From NCBI GenBank assembly GCA_016291185.1, contig JAEFAI010000020.1:1-41434 (forward strand): 41,434 nt of DNA, written 5' to 3'. Of this stretch, positions 35,700-41,434 are shown piece after piece (the stretch's first letter is position 1; each line of letters opens with the position of its first letter). The stretch comes from Bacteroidales bacterium. Its GTDB lineage: Bacteria > Bacteroidota > Bacteroidia > Bacteroidales > UBA932. The notes beneath the pieces are model-generated. The model did not search any database. It was not told the DNA's origin and saw only the letters and a list, made by a program, of their open reading frames with translations. A program made the translations under genes and the position numbers.

Positions 35700-36001
35700 A
35701 CCTCAAAGTCCAGACAGGCGCGCTGGACGGTGTAGGGGCGGACTTTGCCGTTCGCCACGGCGACGTGCGCCGGGTGCTTGGCGTAGAGCGAGAGCGCCTC
35801 TGCGCTCTCCAGCGTGCTGTCAAGCATCACGTCGGCATTGGACGAGGCCAGGCGGCCGTCGATGTGGACCTTCACGTCGAGCAGCCCCGGCACCTGGCCG
35901 ACCAGGCCCTCGAGCCCTTCCTTGATCCCTGCCTTGACGGCCTGTTTCTCCGCTTCCGAAAGCTCCGGATTCAGCGTCCAGAGAATGATATGTTTCACCA
36001 T
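35696..36001 (-). CDS. Dabb-family (stress-responsive A/B barrel) protein
   Basis: A 101-residue protein with the dimeric alpha/beta-barrel pattern: MVKHIILWTLNPELSEAEKQ, GLLDVKVHIDGR, SNADVMLDSTLESAEAL and YAKHPAHVAVA. Family members are small cytosolic proteins of varied or unknown activity. The ATG at 36001 (MVKHII) is preferred over the upstream in-frame start. It is divergent from greA, and its stop touches the HNH fragment. Confidence 0.88.
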   Translation of the reverse strand: MVKHIILWTLNPELSEAEKQAVKAGIKEGLEGLVGQVPGLLDVKVHIDGRLASSNADVMLDSTLESAEALSLYAKHPAHVAVANGKVRPYTVQRACLDFEV

Positions 36002-36019
36002 AATTAAGAATCGTTTGCA

Positions 36020-36027
36020 CAAAGATA
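36020..36027 (-). promoter_or_regulatory. Candidate -7 element for the Dabb gene
   Basis: The minus strand reads TATCTTTG, 18 bases before the ATG; no clear -33 element. Confidence 0.45.
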
Positions 36028-36051
36028 GCAAAAAACGACGGAGGCGGGAAA

Positions 36052-36083
36052 TTTGCCGTTTATCAAATTAAATTGTATATTTG
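36052..36083 (+). promoter_or_regulatory. Bacteroidetes-type promoter for greA-HIT-lipoprotein
   Basis: TTTG at 36052-36055 and TATATTTG at 36076-36083 are separated by 20 bases, a full match to the phylum consensus, 70 bases before the greA ATG. Confidence 0.7.
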
Positions 36084-36153
36084 CGGAAGCAATAAGGGTT
36101 CTGCCATACCGGCAGGACTCCTTTTTAGTTGATTGAACGAAAACACAATAACT

Positions 36154-36624
36154 ATGTCCGAAGTACATTACATGAGCCAGGATGGGCTGGATAAGCTCAA
36201 GAAGGAACTCGCCGAGGCGTTGGCTCAGCGCCCGGTCATTGCCGCGGCCATCGCGGAGGCGCGCGAGAAAGGCGACCTCTCCGAGAACGCGGAATACGAG
36301 TCGGCCCGCGAAGCGCAGGGCCTGCTCGAACTCAAGATTGCCAAGCTGCAAAACCAGGTGGTCAACGCCAAGGTGCTGGACAGCTCGCAGCTCAACTGCG
36401 ACCAGGTCCAGATGCTCAATACGGTCAAAGTCGAGAACCTCGGCAATCACCGCGTGATGGAGTTCACCATCGTGGGTGAGAGCGAGGCCGATTTCTCGAA
36501 GGGCAAGCTCGCCGCCACGACTCCGATCGGCAAGGCCCTGATGGGTCACTCCAAGGGCGAGGTCGTTGAGGCCAAGGTGCCCTCCGGCGTGATGCAGTTC
36601 AAGATTCTCGATATCACGTTCTAA
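36154..36624 (+). CDS. greA: Transcription elongation factor GreA
   Basis: A 156-residue factor that rescues backtracked RNA polymerase by stimulating transcript cleavage. The N-terminal coiled coil carries the acidic tip GDLSENAEYESAREAQ with the conserved Asp and Glu; the C-terminal FKBP-like domain has TPIGKALMGHSKGEVVE. The start MSEVHYMSQDG at 36154 follows family alignments; the in-frame ATG at 36133 adds unneeded residues. Its stop overlaps the HIT start (TAATG). Confidence 0.95.
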   Translation: MSEVHYMSQDGLDKLKKELAEALAQRPVIAAAIAEAREKGDLSENAEYESAREAQGLLELKIAKLQNQVVNAKVLDSSQLNCDQVQMLNTVKVENLGNHRVMEFTIVGESEADFSKGKLAATTPIGKALMGHSKGEVVEAKVPSGVMQFKILDITF

Positions 36625-37031
36625 TGGCAACCATTTTCACCCGCATCGCCCAGGGCGAGATCCCGTCCTACAAAGTGGCGGAGAACGAAGACTACTACGC
36701 CTTCCTCGACATCAGCCCCCTCGCGCAGGGACATACCCTCGTGATTCCCAAGAAGGTCGAAGACGACTACATTTTCCACCTCGACGAGGCCACTTACGCC
36801 GGCCTCTGGGCCTTCGCGCGCAAAGTGGCCGTGGCCCTGAAGGCCGCCGTGCCCTGCCAGCGCGTGGGTGTGGCCGTGCTGGGCATGGAAGTTCCCCACA
36901 CGCACATCCACCTGGTCCCGCTCCAGACCGAGGGCGACCTGGATTTCCGCAAAGTCCGCCCGACCTTCACCCCGGAACAAATGGCGCAGACCGCCGCAGC
37001 GATTCTCTCCGAATATGAAAAATTGCAATAA
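36624..37031 (+). CDS. HIT-family nucleotide hydrolase/transferase
   Basis: A 135-residue histidine-triad protein, HinT-like. The N-terminus is IFTRIAQGEIPSYKVAENED, the nucleotide-binding HTLVIPKKV follows, and the triad is VPHTHIHLVPL. Such proteins hydrolyse purine nucleoside phosphoramidates in the cytosol. The start overlaps the greA stop, and the next gene starts inside its 3' end. Confidence 0.94.
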   Translation: MATIFTRIAQGEIPSYKVAENEDYYAFLDISPLAQGHTLVIPKKVEDDYIFHLDEATYAGLWAFARKVAVALKAAVPCQRVGVAVLGMEVPHTHIHLVPLQTEGDLDFRKVRPTFTPEQMAQTAAAILSEYEKLQ

Positions 37032-38121
37032 ACTCATCGCGCTCGCACTCGCGGCGCTCTCCCTGGCCGCTTGCTCTGACAAGGCCCAGATCCGTGGCAC
37101 CCTCGCCGGCGCCCCTGACAAGAAGCTGGTCGTCAAGCAGCTGGATATGAATGTTTACAAGGATCTTGACACCGTCAAGACCGCCTCCGACGGCTCCTTC
37201 CGCTACGACGTGAAGGTCGCCGCCGGCGATCCCGAATTCATCTACATCTTCTACGGCGACACGCGCGTGGCCGCGCTGCTGCTCGAGAAGGGCGAGACCG
37301 CCGTCGTCGAGGCCGACACGCTCGGCCGCTACACGGTCAGCGGCTCCGAAGGTTCCGCCGAGCTGGCCAAGGTGGAGAAGGTCTATACCGACTTCCTCCT
37401 GGCCCTGGCCGAGCACGCAGACGAGCCGTCCGCGATGACGAAGCTCTATGTGCAGCACTATCGCGACCGCGTCCGTTACGTGCTGGAGCACCCGTTCTCG
37501 CTGACCACTGTGCCCGTGTTCTTCGAGCGCCTGGGCCAGAGCTACATATTCTCCCAGCCTTCGGATGCGCTGCTGTTCCGTCAGGGCGCCGACTCGCTCG
37601 CCACGGTCTATCCCGACTCCCGCTACGTCAAGGCGCTCGACAAGGAAGCGACGCGCCGCGAGCAGTATCTGCAGCTGAGCACCCAGATCCAGAATGCCCC
37701 CCAGGCTTCCTTCCCCGATATCGTGATGAACGACATCAACGGTGAGCGCAAGGCTCTGTCCGAGGTGGACGCCAAGGTGATCCTGGTGCACTTCTGGGAT
37801 GCCGCCAATGCGGCGCAGAAGATGCTCAGCATCGACACCCTGCTGCCGATCTATCAGGAATTCCATCCGCGCGGACTCGAGATCTTCTCGATCTGCGTCA
37901 CGCCGGACAAGCCCGAATGGGCCTCTTCCGTGCTGGCCCAGAAGCTCCCGTGGATCAATGTGAACGACGGCCTCGGTGCCGCCTCCCCGGCGGTCATCAC
38001 CTACGGTGTTACCCAGCTGCCGGATTCTTTCCTGATCATTAACGGCGAGCTCAATACCCAGCCGATCACCGGCGGCGTCGAGGGGCTCAAGAAGGCCCTC
38101 GCGAAGACGCTCGGGAAATAG
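37015..38121 (+). CDS. TlpA/thioredoxin-fold lipoprotein without active-site cysteines
   Basis: A 368-residue lipoprotein: signal MKNCNKLIALALAALSLAAC with lipobox Cys 20, a DUF4369-like N-terminal beta domain (IRGTLAGAPDKKLVVKQLD), a helical middle and a C-terminal thioredoxin-like domain. The position of the usual W-C-x-x-C motif reads VHFWDAANAAQ (Asp 262, Asn 265), so it cannot do thiol chemistry in the usual way. The cis-Pro region (TQLPDSFLIING) is kept. It is probably a periplasm-facing binding or structural protein. It starts inside the HIT gene, and the domain order matches Bacteroidetes TlpA-like lipoproteins. Confidence 0.85.
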   Translation: MKNCNKLIALALAALSLAACSDKAQIRGTLAGAPDKKLVVKQLDMNVYKDLDTVKTASDGSFRYDVKVAAGDPEFIYIFYGDTRVAALLLEKGETAVVEADTLGRYTVSGSEGSAELAKVEKVYTDFLLALAEHADEPSAMTKLYVQHYRDRVRYVLEHPFSLTTVPVFFERLGQSYIFSQPSDALLFRQGADSLATVYPDSRYVKALDKEATRREQYLQLSTQIQNAPQASFPDIVMNDINGERKALSEVDAKVILVHFWDAANAAQKMLSIDTLLPIYQEFHPRGLEIFSICVTPDKPEWASSVLAQKLPWINVNDGLGAASPAVITYGVTQLPDSFLIINGELNTQPITGGVEGLKKALAKTLGK

Positions 38122-38135
38122 AACAACTTTTCCCG

Positions 38136-39308
38136 CTAACGGTTCCCCTTGGCCCGGTTGTGCGTCTTGCACAACATCTGGCAGTTTGAGATGTCCGTAG
38201 AGCCGCCTTTGCTCCAGGCGGTGACGTGGTCGGCGTCCATGTCCTTGAGGTCCCAGATCCGGGCGTGGTTGGCGTCGTGCCCGATGGCGCAGAGCGGGCA
38301 GTTCGATTCGCCCTTCTCCTTGGCGGCAGCGGTCTGCTGCGCATAGACGGCCTTCTTGGTCGGCTCGTCGAAGACGCGCACGTTCAGCAGTTTCGTGTTC
38401 TGGCAGCCGTCCAGGATGTATTCGTAGATGCCTTTCTTCTCCTTGACGTAGAAGCTCTCGTAGAGTTCCCGGACTTTGGCAGCCACTTCCGCGGGATTGT
38501 AGGCTGTGCGGTGGTAGCGCTCGTAGAGCTCGCCCCACTTCAGGCCGCACATTTCCTTTTCGGGGGTAAGGTCGAAGACCGACGTGATCCAGTCGATGAC
38601 GGAGGTGAAGTAGGCCTTGAGTTCGGTGATGTCGTTGTCGTAGCGGTGTGCCGACATGTATGCCTCGATGTTTCCCCGGCTCACCCAGTCCAGCGCCGCT
38701 TCCAGGTAGTCCTGCCGCTTCGCGGAGCCCGGGATGAAGCAGCTCCATTTGTTGATGTTGGTGTTGTTGGAGTTGGAGAATTCTTCTTTGGCCTTGGTCA
38801 CGAACGGGCCGCTGTACACGGCGTTCAGGGTCTCCTGGTTGTTCAGCGGGATGCCCACGATGTTGATGGTCCGGAACCAGTCCTTGATTTCTTTCTCCGT
38901 GCCTTCGCAGACATAGATCAGCAGCTTGGTATTCAGGAACTTTTCTTGCTCGTCGGGGTTCAGCGCGCTGAAGTACCACGGCCGTCCGTCGGCGTCGATC
39001 CAGGCGAATTTCTCTGTCAGGAAGCGCCCCAGCGAGGTGATGCGCTGCTGGCCGTCCAGCACTTCGTAGCGGTCTTCGCCCACTTTGGAGAAGTAGATCA
39101 GGCCCAGCGGGTAGCCGTTGCGGACAGACTGGACCACGTCCACTTCCTTCTTGCCGCCGTTCTCGGCGTACAGGTAGTGGCGCTGGAATTCCGGCTGGAT
39201 GGTCAGCCGGCCCGACAGGCCGTACAGGCCCTTGCCTTCGTATTCGTTGTACTGGAACCCTTTACAGATGTCGCCGATGGTCCAATCGGTTACGAGTCGT
39301 GCTGTCAT
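38136..39308 (-). CDS. DUF262 / HNH endonuclease protein (GmrSD-like)
   Basis: A 390-residue protein. The N-terminal DUF262 (ParB-like/GmrS-type) domain has [11 protein letters not shown] and [17 protein letters not shown], the DGQQR motif that binds and hydrolyses nucleotides in GmrSD-type restriction proteins. The C-terminus is an HNH nuclease with paired Cys (CPLCAIGH and CQMLCKTH) and [15 protein letters not shown]. It follows the EcoRI-type methylase gene on the same strand after a structured 190-base spacer, suggesting a modification-linked restriction or defence pair. Its 3' end is duplicated at 35586. Target and trigger are unknown. Confidence 0.9.
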   Translation of the reverse strand: MTARLVTDWTIGDICKGFQYNEYEGKGLYGLSGRLTIQPEFQRHYLYAENGGKKEVDVVQSVRNGYPLGLIYFSKVGEDRYEVLDGQQRITSLGRFLTEKFAWIDADGRPWYFSALNPDEQEKFLNTKLLIYVCEGTEKEIKDWFRTINIVGIPLNNQETLNAVYSGPFVTKAKEEFSNSNNTNINKWSCFIPGSAKRQDYLEAALDWVSRGNIEAYMSAHRYDNDITELKAYFTSVIDWITSVFDLTPEKEMCGLKWGELYERYHRTAYNPAEVAAKVRELYESFYVKEKKGIYEYILDGCQNTKLLNVRVFDEPTKKAVYAQQTAAAKEKGESNCPLCAIGHDANHARIWDLKDMDADHVTAWSKGGSTDISNCQMLCKTHNRAKGNR

Positions 39309-39337
39309 ATTCTATTTGTTTGCGCCTGGCAGCCATA

Positions 39338-39477
39338 GGCCTCGGGCCGGTACGCGCTTTCAGCGCTATCCCTCCCACTGACGTCTGCCTGTTTGTCGGA
39401 AAGCAAGCTTTCCGCCAGCCAGCCATCCGTCAGCGGGCCCCTCCCGTTCACGAAGCCACGGGCGGCTACGCCGTCCG
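39338..39477 (-). other. Hairpin-rich spacer between methylase and HNH genes
   Basis: A GC-rich stretch with four compact palindromes: GGCC/GGCC (39338-39348), GCGCT/AGCGC (39354-39366), CGGAAAGC/GCTTTCCG (39397-39414) and CGGGCGGC/GCCGTCCG (39459-39477, one G-T pair). An outer pairing CTGACG (39378-39383) with CGTCAG (39428-39433) encloses the third. A minus-strand frame of 84 codons crosses it but has no protein-like features. It could be an RNA-level element or a recombination site. Confidence 0.55.
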
Positions 39478-39500
39478 AAGCCTCTGCCAGACTGTCTTGA

Positions 39501-40688
39501 TCATTGTTTCTTACGAATAAATAAACGTTTATATACTTGCGAATAGATGTCGTTGCCAATTATGTAATATGTCTCGCTAATTGGCGGCTCATCAAGTAAA
39601 ATGGCTGCACCATCGTTTAATTTCGTAACACGAGAACGTCTCCCAGATGATTCAATCTGAATTTGTTCCGGATACACCTTTGTTCGAATTCCTTCATTCT
39701 GTTTTTCGCTCCCAATTATCTCAAACTGCTCTGGGCAGTACTTGCCCAAAAATGTAATTGGCACTCCCATTGTTCCGTCGTAATCATTTGGAATAGCGTC
39801 CGTATAAGGGACCTCAATAGCATCATAATTATCATATTTCAGATAACCCTTCTCTCGTATTTCTTTATGCTTGCTAAAACGTATATTATCCTTTGCAGAC
39901 ATCAATTGAAGGGGCTCATGCCGCCGCCCATGATCTAAATTCGTAAACCAACACACTCCAGGGACCTTGATATAGTTTTCATCTGGATTATAGCCCTTAG
40001 AACGGACAAACTTTTGATTTGCCTCGAGATAGTTCTTGTAAGCTGCCTTATACACCATGGAGAGATTAAAACCAACGCCAGCCCAAATGCGATTTGACAT
40101 GATCAAAGGGAATACTTCTAGATAAGTTATTGCGTTCATGTTACCTAGAATCAGAAAACGATTCCCTCCTTCGATAATCCAGGCAATAAACTCCCTGAAA
40201 AGGCTGAAGGGCGGGTTGGTGACGATGATGTCGGACTGGTCGCGGAGGGCGCAGACTTCCGGGCTGCGGAAGTCACCGTCGCCCTCGAGGTAGTGCCACT
40301 CCAGGTCGTCGATGTCGATGCGCCCACTGCCGTTCGTGTCGCGGGTGAGCTCGAAGATTTTTCCCTTGATGCGGGTCTTGTCGATGTCGAACAACGGGCT
40401 CTCCGTCTCGAAGAGGGTGGGCTCGTAGTCCTTGTACTTCTTGCTCTCGACAGCGTAGGACGTGCTGATGAGGCGTTTCAGGCCCAGACGTTCGAAGTTC
40501 TGGGCAAAGAAACGGGTAAAGTTGGACCACTCGGGGTCGTCGCACGGCAAGAGAACGGTCTTGTCGCGAAAGGTGTCCGGGTTGTACTCCAGGTAGGCGT
40601 TCACTTCCTTTTGGATGTCGGCGTACTGGGTGTAAAACTCGTCGTTCTTGGCAGCCTTAGCGGCGCCAAGATTCGTGTTGTTGGCCAT
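39501..40688 (-). CDS. EcoRI-family adenine-specific DNA methyltransferase
   Basis: A 395-residue methylase. It starts MANNTNLGAAKAAKNDEFYT, has LLPCDDPEWSNFTRFFAQNF (part of the cofactor region in this family), and the catalytic IIVTNPPFSLFREF (N-P-P-F). This is the layout of the EcoRI-modification-like N6-adenine methylases common in Bacteroidetes. The central and C-terminal part (39.5-40.2 kb) is AT-richer than the front (40.2-40.7 kb), a hint of mosaic origin. It is the first gene of the methylase/HNH pair. A fragment of its front half is at 24029. Confidence 0.93.
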   Translation of the reverse strand: MANNTNLGAAKAAKNDEFYTQYADIQKEVNAYLEYNPDTFRDKTVLLPCDDPEWSNFTRFFAQNFERLGLKRLISTSYAVESKKYKDYEPTLFETESPLFDIDKTRIKGKIFELTRDTNGSGRIDIDDLEWHYLEGDGDFRSPEVCALRDQSDIIVTNPPFSLFREFIAWIIEGGNRFLILGNMNAITYLEVFPLIMSNRIWAGVGFNLSMVYKAAYKNYLEANQKFVRSKGYNPDENYIKVPGVCWFTNLDHGRRHEPLQLMSAKDNIRFSKHKEIREKGYLKYDNYDAIEVPYTDAIPNDYDGTMGVPITFLGKYCPEQFEIIGSEKQNEGIRTKVYPEQIQIESSGRRSRVTKLNDGAAILLDEPPISETYYIIGNDIYSQVYKRLFIRKKQ

Positions 40689-40745
40689 AAGCTGCGCTTC
40701 TCATGGCACTTGCGACTTATCCTTGACTCAGGCGCTCCAGGGCAC

Positions 40746-40776
40746 AAAAAAGGCATGGACCTTTCCAATCCATGCC
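40746..40776 (-). terminator. Intrinsic terminator upstream of the methylase gene
   Basis: On the minus strand GGCATGGA, a nine-base loop, TCCATGCC and then six T form a canonical terminator. It ends 57 bases before the methylase ATG, so it either ends a small RNA or acts as an attenuator. Confidence 0.8.
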
Positions 40777-40933
40777 CGCGGCCCTAGGAAGCCTAGTCAA
40801 CAGATAAGTCAAGTCCACGCCACAGCGCAGACATTTACTGACCTATCCGGGTTGACAGTGAAATTTCCTAGGTTTCGGGCAACCGAATAAATAGCAAATG
40901 CTAAATTACTTTATGTCTCCTCCTCTTCCGGGA
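40777..40933 (-). ncRNA. Structured small RNA or leader ending at the 40746 terminator
   Basis: On the minus strand the 364-base gene-free stretch 40689-41052 contains a candidate -7 (TACATTTG, 40947-40940), then hairpins CCTCC/GGAGG, TAGC/GCTA and TTCGG/CCGAA. After these a rod is closed by CCTAGGAA (40872-40865) with TTCCTAGG (40790-40783), with an inner ATTTCACTG/CAGTAAAT stem, before the terminator. About 190 nt with this shape would suit a 6S-like RNA or a cis-regulatory leader; no family was identified with certainty. Confidence 0.45.
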
Positions 40934-40939
40934 GGCATA

Positions 40940-40947
40940 CAAATGTA
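40940..40947 (-). promoter_or_regulatory. Candidate -7 element for the structured RNA
   Basis: The minus strand reads TACATTTG, matching TAnnTTTG. No -33 TTG is at the standard distance. Confidence 0.4.
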
Positions 40948-40981
40948 AGCATTCTCTCCGGATTTCGCCACATTTCCGGGG

Positions 40982-41009
40982 GTAAGAACGTTAAAAATAC
41001 GTTTCTTAC
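40982..41009. other. Inverted repeat upstream of the Rpn-type gene
   Basis: GTAAGAACG and CGTTTCTTAC pair with one bulged base around an A/T-rich loop. It lacks a T run and may be an operator or mRNA hairpin 44 bases before the next gene. Confidence 0.45.
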
Positions 41010-41052
41010 TGACCCGCATTGTTTTTCTTCCGATATTCACCGGAAAAAAGCC

Positions 41053-41434
41053 ATGACTGAAAAGCTTCAAATCCTCACCGATCAGATGACCCAGGAGCAG
41101 CTGGGCCTCTACTATGCCATCGTCAACGAATATGAGCGGTATCGCTCCCTGACTCAGCCGGAGAAACTCAAACTTGTCCGCGACGTCATGGACCGCCCCT
41201 ACATCGACCTGCTTTGCGACTGGGCCTTCAAGCACGTCTTCGGCAATAACCTGGATCTTCTGCAAATGCTCCTGCGGGACCTGATGCAGATGGACCTGAA
41301 AATCGAGAAGCCGCTTCCCAACGAGATCGACCGCTTCCAGCCGGACGACAGGAACATCATCATGGATGTCGTCTGCCAGCTGCGCGACGGGCGACGCATC
41401 ATCGTCGAGATGCAACAGGAGAAGAACACCGACT
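41053..41434 (+). CDS. Rpn/PD-(D/E)XK nuclease family protein (partial)
   Basis: The frame opens at ATG 41053 (MTEKLQILTDQMTQEQLG) and is open to the right edge (127 codons). The visible part has DLLCDWAFKHVFGNNLDLL, NEIDRFQPDDRNIIMDVVC and DGRRIIVEMQQEKN, which is the F-K-x-x-F-G, D and E-x-Q pattern of the Rpn recombination-promoting nuclease / putative transposase superfamily common in Bacteroidetes. The Asp and the E-M-Q triplet are the expected nuclease residues. The C-terminus is outside the window. Confidence 0.85.
   Translation, partial: MTEKLQILTDQMTQEQLGLYYAIVNEYERYRSLTQPEKLKLVRDVMDRPYIDLLCDWAFKHVFGNNLDLLQMLLRDLMQMDLKIEKPLPNEIDRFQPDDRNIIMDVVCQLRDGRRIIVEMQQEKNTD

Noticed and set aside
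35416..35925. 169-codon plus-strand frame at the right edge of the island
   Set aside because: It joins the truncated membrane protein to an out-of-frame reading of the HNH fragment and the reverse of the Dabb gene; not one gene.
39305..39559. 84-codon minus-strand frame across the methylase/HNH spacer
   Set aside because: It overlaps the methylase 3' end and spans a run of palindromes; the peptide has no protein-like core. Treated as structured DNA/RNA.
40906..41415. 169-codon minus-strand frame at the right edge
   Set aside because: It is the reverse of the Rpn-type nuclease gene, whose motifs are clear on the plus strand.

Overview
The window comes from a high-GC member of the Bacteroidota, most likely an uncultured gut or rumen Bacteroidales. 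The support is the set of Bacteroidetes-type -7 motifs (TAnnTTTG, several with TTTG/TTG 19-20 bases upstream), the absence of strong Shine-Dalgarno sites, the STN-domain secreted protein, the DUF4369/TlpA-type lipoprotein, and the branching enzyme / debranching enzyme / GT4 / GH57 / phosphorylase glycogen operon. No rRNA, tRNA or CRISPR array was seen.

Backbone, 1-23.5 kb: a partial STN-type secreted protein and its secreted partner (minus); rpsO and pnp with a hairpin between them; a lipoprotein alpha/beta hydrolase; a tightly packed eight-gene minus-strand operon (engB, prs, a small CxxC membrane protein, der, kdgK, eda, a hexuronate-type MFS transporter and an omega-amidase-like hydrolase); then a plus-strand operon of xseA, xseB, five glycogen or alpha-glucan genes and ribF, closed by a large hairpin terminator. 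A palindromic repeat (CGTCAT, a GC stem of the TCCGGG or TCGCCG type, then ATCTC) is scattered through this part. Two copies lie in frame inside genes and a third encodes the tail of another.

Accessory region, 23.5-35.7 kb, AT-richer: a scar zone of broken genes (DUF1016 nuclease, an EcoRI-type methylase/HNH chimera, an XRE regulator, an IS4-family element) followed by a compact bacteriocin-like operon. That operon has two small precursors with 16-residue double-glycine-type leaders (GG and GS), three small or medium membrane proteins, a membrane-anchored thioredoxin-like protein, a C39-peptidase ABC transporter, a MacB-type permease, an adaptor, an ATPase, a TolC-like outer-membrane protein and a secreted DUF4412-like protein. 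The inferred route is peptide maturation and export across the inner membrane by the C39 transporter, disulfide formation in the periplasm, and a tripartite MacAB-TolC-like pump for release or self-protection. The right edge is a truncated membrane-protein gene joined to a 114-base copy of an HNH gene 3' end.

Right flank, 35.7-41.4 kb: housekeeping genes return (Dabb protein, greA, a HIT protein, a TlpA-like lipoprotein without active-site cysteines), then an intact minus-strand defence-like pair: an EcoRI-family adenine methylase followed by a DUF262/HNH nuclease. The pair's spacer is rich in hairpins, and a structured leader or small RNA ending in an intrinsic terminator lies upstream of it. 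A partial Rpn-type (PD-(D/E)XK) nuclease gene runs off the end. Fragments of the methylase/HNH pair occur at both edges of the bacteriocin-like island, suggesting that repeated copies of this cassette have driven rearrangement here.
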